A stretch of DNA of 64,000 nucleotides from a virus. A program made the position numbers and the translations under genes. The stretch is taken from positions 1 through 64,000 of the IMG/VR virus record IMGVR_UViG_3300020401_000001. One strand, written 5' to 3'. Shown piece after piece: positions 57,992-64,000 of this stretch. Numbering within the stretch: the stretch's first letter is position 1; every line of letters begins with the position of its first letter. The notes under the pieces are model-generated. The model searched no databases and was not told the origin of the DNA. It was given only the letters and a program-made list of their open reading frames with translations.

Positions 57992-59428
57992 ATGAGTAAA
58001 GGAGCATATTACGCAGGAATGGCAACGGCACCGCAGGTGAAGCCAGCAGATTTTTATACGCCATTTGCAAACATGGCAGACAGGATTAGTCAGCGTGAAA
58101 TAGAAAAAAGAAAACAAGAGCAAGCTGAACAAGCGGCTAACGAAAAGTTTGCTTTAAGTAGACAAGATAAGCTACAAGACACCATAAACTCTTCAGGTTA
58201 CAAAGGGATTGGTATAAACAATCTTGACATGGCTGTCAACGAATATATGTCATACCTACAATCTGACTTTGAAAAAGCTAACGAAGAATTTAATATTACA
58301 AAAGATAAAAAAGCCTTAAGCGCAAAAACATCTGCCTTGCAGTATAGCGCCAAACAAGTGCAAAACTTAGGAAATAGAATATCTACCTTTGTAAAGAATG
58401 ATAGCACTCTAGAAGCAAACGGAAAAGCTTCCATGTATAATGACGTTGTTATGGCTATGATACAGGATTTAGGTGAAAACATAGGTTTTGAAACAGAGTC
58501 TAGCGGGGTGCAAAGAATATATACAGAAGGAGAAGATGGTAACAGGAAAACAATAAACGCAAAAACTTGGGACACTTTGTTTACTGCAAGACAATCTACT
58601 GATTTAAATGGTGTGCTGGAAGATATTGTAGAGATGACACAGCCAAGGCAAATACAGGGTAAAAACAATACTTTTACACGCTATTTAGATTACACCAAAG
58701 ACCCCAACGGAACGCTAACACAATCTCAAGCAGACATATTAACTAGAAGATTACAAAACTTTGAACCGCATGAAGTTTATGATGCTGCTGTTAGAGCTGG
58801 TATTGTGGGTGATGGAGAAAATCAAGTTCCTCTGAGAACAGATTTTAGTGACGAAGGAATTATTGCTAACATAGACCAGATGAGAGAAGCTCTGGCTATG
58901 AAATCTATTGGCGACCTGCAAAACATGTACAGAAATAAGGAAGGAAGTAAGCCTAACACTGGAGGCTCAAGGACTTCATCAAGTAGCTTTATAAATTATG
59001 ACCCTGAAACATTATTATATTCTTATAAAAAAGGCTCTGCTACTTCAGTATTAATGAGAGCTACTTTTACAGGCAAAGATATGATAGGAGATGCTCCTGC
59101 TGGTAAATCAGAAACTGTTCCTTCGGGCGCTTATATTTCTGACGTAAGATTAACTCCTTATGGTCTAGAAGTTTTTGGTACTATGGCTGTTAATGAAAAG
59201 ACTGGAGATATTATGGACATAATGAATTTTAATTCTATGTCCGATGTAGAGGTTAAAAACAAAGGTTTAAAAAGAGTCAATTTTAGAAAAGTAGTTGACC
59301 CAGGAACAAATCAAATGGCTCTTCGACAATTACAATCTGTGTTTGGATTTGATATAGATGAATATAATAACATATTAAAATTAAACAACTCAACAGAAAA
59401 TCAAGGACCAGATTATAGCAATAAATAA
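57992..59428 (+). CDS. Internal virion / ejection protein candidate
   Basis: A 478-residue protein. The first 60 residues (VKPADFYTPFANMADRISQR, EIEKRKQEQAEQAANEKFAL) are helical; the rest alternates helix and strand with acidic patches. Its place between a gp14-like and a giant protein fits T7 gp15-like internal proteins. No motif identified. Confidence 0.5.
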   Translation: MSKGAYYAGMATAPQVKPADFYTPFANMADRISQREIEKRKQEQAEQAANEKFALSRQDKLQDTINSSGYKGIGINNLDMAVNEYMSYLQSDFEKANEEFNITKDKKALSAKTSALQYSAKQVQNLGNRISTFVKNDSTLEANGKASMYNDVVMAMIQDLGENIGFETESSGVQRIYTEGEDGNRKTINAKTWDTLFTARQSTDLNGVLEDIVEMTQPRQIQGKNNTFTRYLDYTKDPNGTLTQSQADILTRRLQNFEPHEVYDAAVRAGIVGDGENQVPLRTDFSDEGIIANIDQMREALAMKSIGDLQNMYRNKEGSKPNTGGSRTSSSSFINYDPETLLYSYKKGSATSVLMRATFTGKDMIGDAPAGKSETVPSGAYISDVRLTPYGLEVFGTMAVNEKTGDIMDIMNFNSMSDVEVKNKGLKRVNFRKVVDPGTNQMALRQLQSVFGFDIDEYNNILKLNNSTENQGPDYSNK

Positions 59429-59429
59429 T

Positions 59430-62400
59430 ATGGACAAGGAAGTATTAGAAGATTTATATAAGAGAGCTGTATCTAAAGGGTACACTAAGACGTTAGAAGA
59501 TTTTACGTTGCTGATAAATTCTGATGAAGAAGTTTTATTGGACAATTATAATTACGTCAAAGAAAAAGGATATGCAAAACCGATAGAAGATTTTCAAGCT
59601 CTTCTCACTGAAAAAAAAAATCCAGAAGTCTCTTCAATCAAGCCGACAGAAAACATTCCAATCGCTTTTTCGGAATCAAATTTTTCATTGGAAAATACCA
59701 AGTTGTCTTCGGATTTATTCGAACCAGAAAAAGCCGATGAATACAGACAGTTTTTTAAATACAATGGATTCGGCGTACCTACCATAGGTGTAGAAAAAGA
59801 CACAGACGGTCAGTATTTAAAAGGAGGGTTTGGTGATTTCATTAATCAGTTGCCGTTTGGAGAGTTTATAGATGACCAAGCTAGAGCATGGGCTAGCGGA
59901 AAAGAAGATGCAGATGCAGCTGAAGCTGCTGCCGAATTAATGAATGAGATAGGCACATTTTCAAAAGGCAACCCTACGGTAGAGCAAGCAAACATAATGC
60001 TTAAAGAAATGTTTGAATCACAGACAACTCCTATGTCTGATGAGATGAAACAGTTCCAAAAAGATTTACAAGAAAACGGTAACGATGCTTACGCAGCTGT
60101 AAAAGCCGCAGCTAACAACCCTAGTGCTGCTACAGAATACGTTATGAGAAGCATGCGTTCTATGTTTAATGATGACGCTATAGCTACAGGACTCGCCACG
60201 CTAGGAACAAATACCGCATTAGGGTTTGCTGCTGGAGGACCTTATGGCGCTTTAGGTGGTTTTATGAGAGGTATTCCTGCTGCAATGACAGCAATGGGAG
60301 CTCAAACTGACATGGCATTATCTTTTGGAGAGTTTTTTCTAGAGGAGCTAGGTGATGGTTTTACAAGACAAGATGTAGCAAACCTTTTACAGGACCCTGA
60401 AAAATTACAAAAAGTACAGAATAGAGCTTTAGCTAGGGGTGTTTCTATTGCTGCTGTTAATGCGTTTACTGCTGGACTAGGAATAAGAATAGCATCAAAT
60501 GTATTTAGGGCAGGAAGAAAAGGTTTGAGAGCAGGTTTAGAGTCGTTTGCTAAAGTTACGCCTTTAGATATGGCTGGTGGGTCTCTTGGTGAATTTGCAG
60601 CGCAAGCAACATCAGGACAAGAATTTAACACAGCTGAAATGGCTTTAGAAGGTCTCCTTGACCCAATGTCTAGTATTGCAACAACAGTAGGAGGTACTGT
60701 TATTGATGCAGGAAGCGCTCCTTCATATAAAATTAACGGAGGTAAAACTACTAAAGCAGACTTTATAAGACGTTTAGGCGCAATGTCTGACGAACAATTA
60801 GAGCAAGCAAATTTCACTGTAAACAATGACGATGAAACTTGGCGTCAAGTTGATGATAGGCTAAAAGATATTCAGTTTGGAAGAGAAATAAAAGAAATTT
60901 ATGGAGACATAGATGATGAGCAAACAAGAAGATTAACTGATTTAGAAAAAGAAAAAAGAACTTTAGAAAAGAAGAAATCTACCACTGCACAAAAAAGATT
61001 AGCTGATGTAAACCAAGAAATAGATGAGGTTTTAGAAATATATAAAACTAAACGTGAAGCTATTGGTATTTTGTCTGCACCATATTACGACAGAAACGTA
61101 ACAAGCGTAGAGGACGCACAAAAGAAAAGAAAGACTAAAGAATACAAACAGTATAAAACAAAAGCCAAAAAGCTTGCCGAAACTATGGGCTTGACAGTCA
61201 GCGCCATGAACGATGGCATTGGTGGTTATTTTTTAGATGACGGCACTTACTTACAAGAGCTATCTTCTGAGGTTTACTTAGAAGGAGCTACATACGAACA
61301 GGCGATAGAATATGCTTCTGTGTTGGGCGCTATCACTCCTGAAACACAAGAAAGTACAATCGCTGGTATGATTGTAGGTGAAGGTGAGGGTGATGCCTCA
61401 AAATTTAACTTCATAATCGAAGATAATAATAACCTAGAAAGTGTAAGAACTGCTTTAGATGAGCTAGGAATTGAGTATTCTATGAATACAGATACTGGCG
61501 AGATAGGAATTATTGACTTCGCAGATGGAAATAATGTAGAACTTAACGAAAAAATTGGTATATTTGTACAGGTACTAAATGAAAACAATATAAATCATGA
61601 GCAAAGACTTGAGAGAATCCGTTCGAAATATATCGGCGCAGAAGACAGGGCTGGAAACCTACAAAACATTAAAGAAAATTCCTCTAAGTTTGGAAAGAGT
61701 GGGGAAAGCGTTCGTTACATCGCAGAACAAGCCGAAAAAAGGAACAAAAAATACTTAGACGAAAAAAAGAAAGCACCTAAAACGGTGCAGGAAGAGTCGA
61801 AAGAACCTGTGGTTGTAAAACCTCTTCCTGAAAACTCTGAAAGACTACAACCTGTAGACAGAGTTAAAAAAATTGCAAAAACAATACGCAGAGCTTTTAG
61901 GAGAACTTTTCTCCGAGACGCAGGTTTACCTAAAAACATAGGAGACGCTATAAGAGCTTACAGAAGAAAAGGAACTGCAATCCAAAATTATTTATCAGAC
62001 CAGCAAGTTGTGTTTCTTGACATGTACGATGCTGCTACAAAGTCAATGACTAAAAAACAAGAGCGACAGTTTGGAGCTTACGTAAATGAAGCGTTAGCTG
62101 GAAATGTTGTTGATGGCATATTTACTCCTGAACAACAAAACGTTATTGAGTCAATGCGACTTGAAATAGATAAGAAAACTGATGAGCTTGTAGCAATGCT
62201 TGAAAAGTATGGCAAAAACGATGAAAGAACACAAGACTTAATTAAAACGTTACAAGATAATAAAGGAACATACATTCACAGAACTTATGCTGCATTTAAA
62301 GATTTAAATTACCTACAAGAAATGATTGGTGACCCTGCATTAGCACGCTCTGCAATCAATGAATCTTATGATTTGCTAGTAGCAGAAACTGCAATGGACC

Positions 62401-64000
62401 AAGGTATAAGTATTGTAGAAGCAAAAAAGCTTGTTGATGATTATATAGCTCAAGCGTTTGATGCACCTGATAGAGGTACATACATTGCTTCTTTGGCTGA
62501 CGGTAAAATATCATCACCCTTTTTAAAGAAAAGAAATAAAAATTTATCTGAAGCATTTAAAAATTACTTAGGAGAGATAAAAGACCCTTTATATAATTAT
62601 GTAAACACGTTAGAAAAAGTTTCTTCTTACATAGCTGCTGTAGAATATCAACAGAATCTTTCAAATAGTCTTTTACGTATGGGTCTAGCTACTAAAGAGG
62701 GAGGTCCAGGTAAAAAACGACTAGAGTCTGGACAACAGTCTTTTAATATATTAAGTAAACTATACGTTCCTGACGATGTATATGAAGCATATCAAGACAT
62801 ACAAAGATTAGCACCAATACAAAATGACTTTTTAAAATACATTGTAACGGCACAAGGAAGTGTTAAATATGGTAAAACTATATTGTCTCCTATGACTACT
62901 GCCAGAAACTTTATATCTGGAGCTTTAATTACAATGTTAAATGGAGAAAATATTTTAAACCCAGGGAATTGGCAAAACGCATCTAAATCTATGAGATTAG
63001 CGTGGGATACAAAAAAATCTCCGAAAGAAATAAAAGCTGAGGTTCAACAACTTATTGAACTAGGCGTTATGAAGGATGGTGGTCGTGCTCAAGAGATTAT
63101 GGAAATAATCAATGACATATATGCGCTAGAAGGTTTAAGAAGAAAGTCAGGAACCTTAGGAAAAAATGTAGACAAATTCAACAACCTTGTCACAAAAGTT
63201 TATCAATTTGGTGATGACTATTACAAAACATTTGCTTTTTATCAAAAAAGAGATGCTTTTGTTGAGACTGGAATGTCTGTAGAGGAAGCAACTCAAAAAG
63301 CCGCAGACAGAGTTAGAAACGGACAACCAACATATTCGCAACTACCTAGAACAATTAGACAGCTAAGAAGGTTTCCTCTTACAGGTACTTTTGTTTCTTT
63401 CCCATATCTTATAACTCAAGCACATTATAATAATTTAAAATTTATTGCAGAAGATTTTAAGGAAGGTAGAAACAAAATGGCTCTCAAGCACGCTTTGAAT
63501 TATAGCATGGCAATAGCAATTCCCTACGGTATTTCTATGGGCTCAAGAGCGATGTTTGACATTACTGACGATGAGGACAACGCATTGAAAGATATGATGC
63601 CTGAGTATTATAGGGATGCTTCTTTTGTTTATACAGGGAAAGACCCTGAGTCAGGAGAGTTACAATACTTTGACATAAACACTATAGCACCAAGCGCTCA
63701 GATAAAAAAAGGACTAGATATATTAATGAAAGATAGGAATGGCAGAAACCTTCCTGATAAAATAAAACTAGCGGCTTGGGAACAGCTAGAACCATATCTT
63801 TCTTTAGACTTAACAGCTAACACTGGTATAGCAATAGTGACAGGTGTTGACCCCACAACAGGAAATGTTTTAAGTGATGATATATTCGAAAGAGTAAAGT
63901 GGGGTGTAAACAACATTTCTCCTGGAGCTATTAGAAATGCTGCAAACATAGCTCGTTCACAGGGTTGGTTTGGGTTAGATGAAATAAACCCTTATACTGG
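59430..64000 (+). CDS. Giant internal virion protein (partial, runs off right edge)
   Basis: At least 1523 residues. Starts ATG 59430, 1 nt after the previous stop. Two N-terminal repeats of the type LYKRAVSKGYTKTLEDFTLL / YNYVKEKGYAKPIEDFQALL. A Gly/Ala-rich hydrophobic region lies at about 250-300 (ALGFAAGGPYGALGGFMRG), then coiled coils. At about 1080-1480 it has a helical region with KFNNLVTKVYQFGDDYYKTF, RRFPLTGTFVSFPYLITQAH. The last part resembles phage proteins of the giant ejection type with a 'FPxxxTFxSF' core. It may form the DNA-ejection channel. I see no RNA polymerase active-site motif in the visible part. Confidence 0.55.
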   Translation, partial: MDKEVLEDLYKRAVSKGYTKTLEDFTLLINSDEEVLLDNYNYVKEKGYAKPIEDFQALLTEKKNPEVSSIKPTENIPIAFSESNFSLENTKLSSDLFEPEKADEYRQFFKYNGFGVPTIGVEKDTDGQYLKGGFGDFINQLPFGEFIDDQARAWASGKEDADAAEAAAELMNEIGTFSKGNPTVEQANIMLKEMFESQTTPMSDEMKQFQKDLQENGNDAYAAVKAAANNPSAATEYVMRSMRSMFNDDAIATGLATLGTNTALGFAAGGPYGALGGFMRGIPAAMTAMGAQTDMALSFGEFFLEELGDGFTRQDVANLLQDPEKLQKVQNRALARGVSIAAVNAFTAGLGIRIASNVFRAGRKGLRAGLESFAKVTPLDMAGGSLGEFAAQATSGQEFNTAEMALEGLLDPMSSIATTVGGTVIDAGSAPSYKINGGKTTKADFIRRLGAMSDEQLEQANFTVNNDDETWRQVDDRLKDIQFGREIKEIYGDIDDEQTRRLTDLEKEKRTLEKKKSTTAQKRLADVNQEIDEVLEIYKTKREAIGILSAPYYDRNVTSVEDAQKKRKTKEYKQYKTKAKKLAETMGLTVSAMNDGIGGYFLDDGTYLQELSSEVYLEGATYEQAIEYASVLGAITPETQESTIAGMIVGEGEGDASKFNFIIEDNNNLESVRTALDELGIEYSMNTDTGEIGIIDFADGNNVELNEKIGIFVQVLNENNINHEQRLERIRSKYIGAEDRAGNLQNIKENSSKFGKSGESVRYIAEQAEKRNKKYLDEKKKAPKTVQEESKEPVVVKPLPENSERLQPVDRVKKIAKTIRRAFRRTFLRDAGLPKNIGDAIRAYRRKGTAIQNYLSDQQVVFLDMYDAATKSMTKKQERQFGAYVNEALAGNVVDGIFTPEQQNVIESMRLEIDKKTDELVAMLEKYGKNDERTQDLIKTLQDNKGTYIHRTYAAFKDLNYLQEMIGDPALARSAINESYDLLVAETAMDQGISIVEAKKLVDDYIAQAFDAPDRGTYIASLADGKISSPFLKKRNKNLSEAFKNYLGEIKDPLYNYVNTLEKVSSYIAAVEYQQNLSNSLLRMGLATKEGGPGKKRLESGQQSFNILSKLYVPDDVYEAYQDIQRLAPIQNDFLKYIVTAQGSVKYGKTILSPMTTARNFISGALITMLNGENILNPGNWQNASKSMRLAWDTKKSPKEIKAEVQQLIELGVMKDGGRAQEIMEIINDIYALEGLRRKSGTLGKNVDKFNNLVTKVYQFGDDYYKTFAFYQKRDAFVETGMSVEEATQKAADRVRNGQPTYSQLPRTIRQLRRFPLTGTFVSFPYLITQAHYNNLKFIAEDFKEGRNKMALKHALNYSMAIAIPYGISMGSRAMFDITDDEDNALKDMMPEYYRDASFVYTGKDPESGELQYFDINTIAPSAQIKKGLDILMKDRNGRNLPDKIKLAAWEQLEPYLSLDLTANTGIAIVTGVDPTTGNVLSDDIFERVKWGVNNISPGAIRNAANIARSQGWFGLDEINPYT

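Noticed and set aside
1-64000. tRNA or rRNA genes, integrase and insertion sequences
   Set aside because: I looked for tRNA T-loop patterns in gaps and for integrase/transposase motifs and found none convincing; a programme such as tRNAscan-SE would settle tRNAs.

Overview
This window is a contiguous piece of a double-stranded DNA phage genome. The host is most likely a marine member of the Bacteroidetes (Flavobacteriia). The DNA is AT-rich, genes are tightly packed, start codons follow A-rich stretches rather than GGAGG sites, and several module boundaries carry the Bacteroidetes-type -7 element TAnnTTTG, sometimes with a -33 TTTG-like box. The window carries a large terminase, a portal, a probable scaffold and capsid protein, and large putative internal virion proteins, but no recognisable tape-measure or sheath gene. 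This suggests a podovirus-like particle. The host and morphology are inferences.

Layout. Positions 1-11151 are transcribed leftward and hold replication and recombination genes: a T7 gp4-type primase (partial), a helix-turn-helix replication protein, a stand-alone DnaA domain IV-like protein, an acidic-tailed candidate SSB, a PD-(D/E)XK exonuclease paired with a Sak3-type annealing protein, many small unknowns, and a large ArdC-type antirestriction protein. Positions 11165-11687 form a divergent non-coding region with inverted repeats and promoters pointing both ways. From 11688 nearly everything runs rightward: a GroEL chaperonin and a GroES-like protein, a 2OG-Fe(II) oxygenase, a long run of very small conserved phage proteins, lysis genes (M15 peptidase, 3TM holin), two large tail-fibre-type proteins, a tandem-GroES-fold protein, then packaging and head genes (31142-38667) and connector/tail genes.

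The most unusual part is 44590-56283. The C-terminus of a conserved tail protein and five tandem paralogous genes behind it carry long X-Pro dipeptide tracts (X = Thr, Ser, Ala, Val, Asn). Four of the five paralogues join a shared N-terminal module of about 45 residues to different C-terminal domains; one is little more than the bare module. One protein has two cupredoxin-like domains that keep the His/Cys/His/Met copper ligand pattern. Directly downstream lie a prolyl 4-hydroxylase-type protein with two 2OG-Fe(II) domains, a fusion of an O-fucosyltransferase-like domain to a NodU/TobZ-type carbamoyltransferase, a glycosyltransferase resembling the family that adds GlcNAc to hydroxyproline of Dictyostelium Skp1, and a GDP-mannose 3,5-epimerase that would supply GDP-L-galactose. 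Read together, these look like a self-contained system that hydroxylates, glycosylates and carbamoylates the phage's own proline-rich tail appendages, comparable to plant arabinogalactan proteins and the Skp1 pathway. The individual family calls are strong; the joint pathway is inference. The locus appears to sit between two parts of what is a single tail protein in related phages (41181-44400 and 56305-57045).

Positions 57050-64000 hold a GNAT-like gene and three putative internal virion or ejection proteins, the last running off the right edge.
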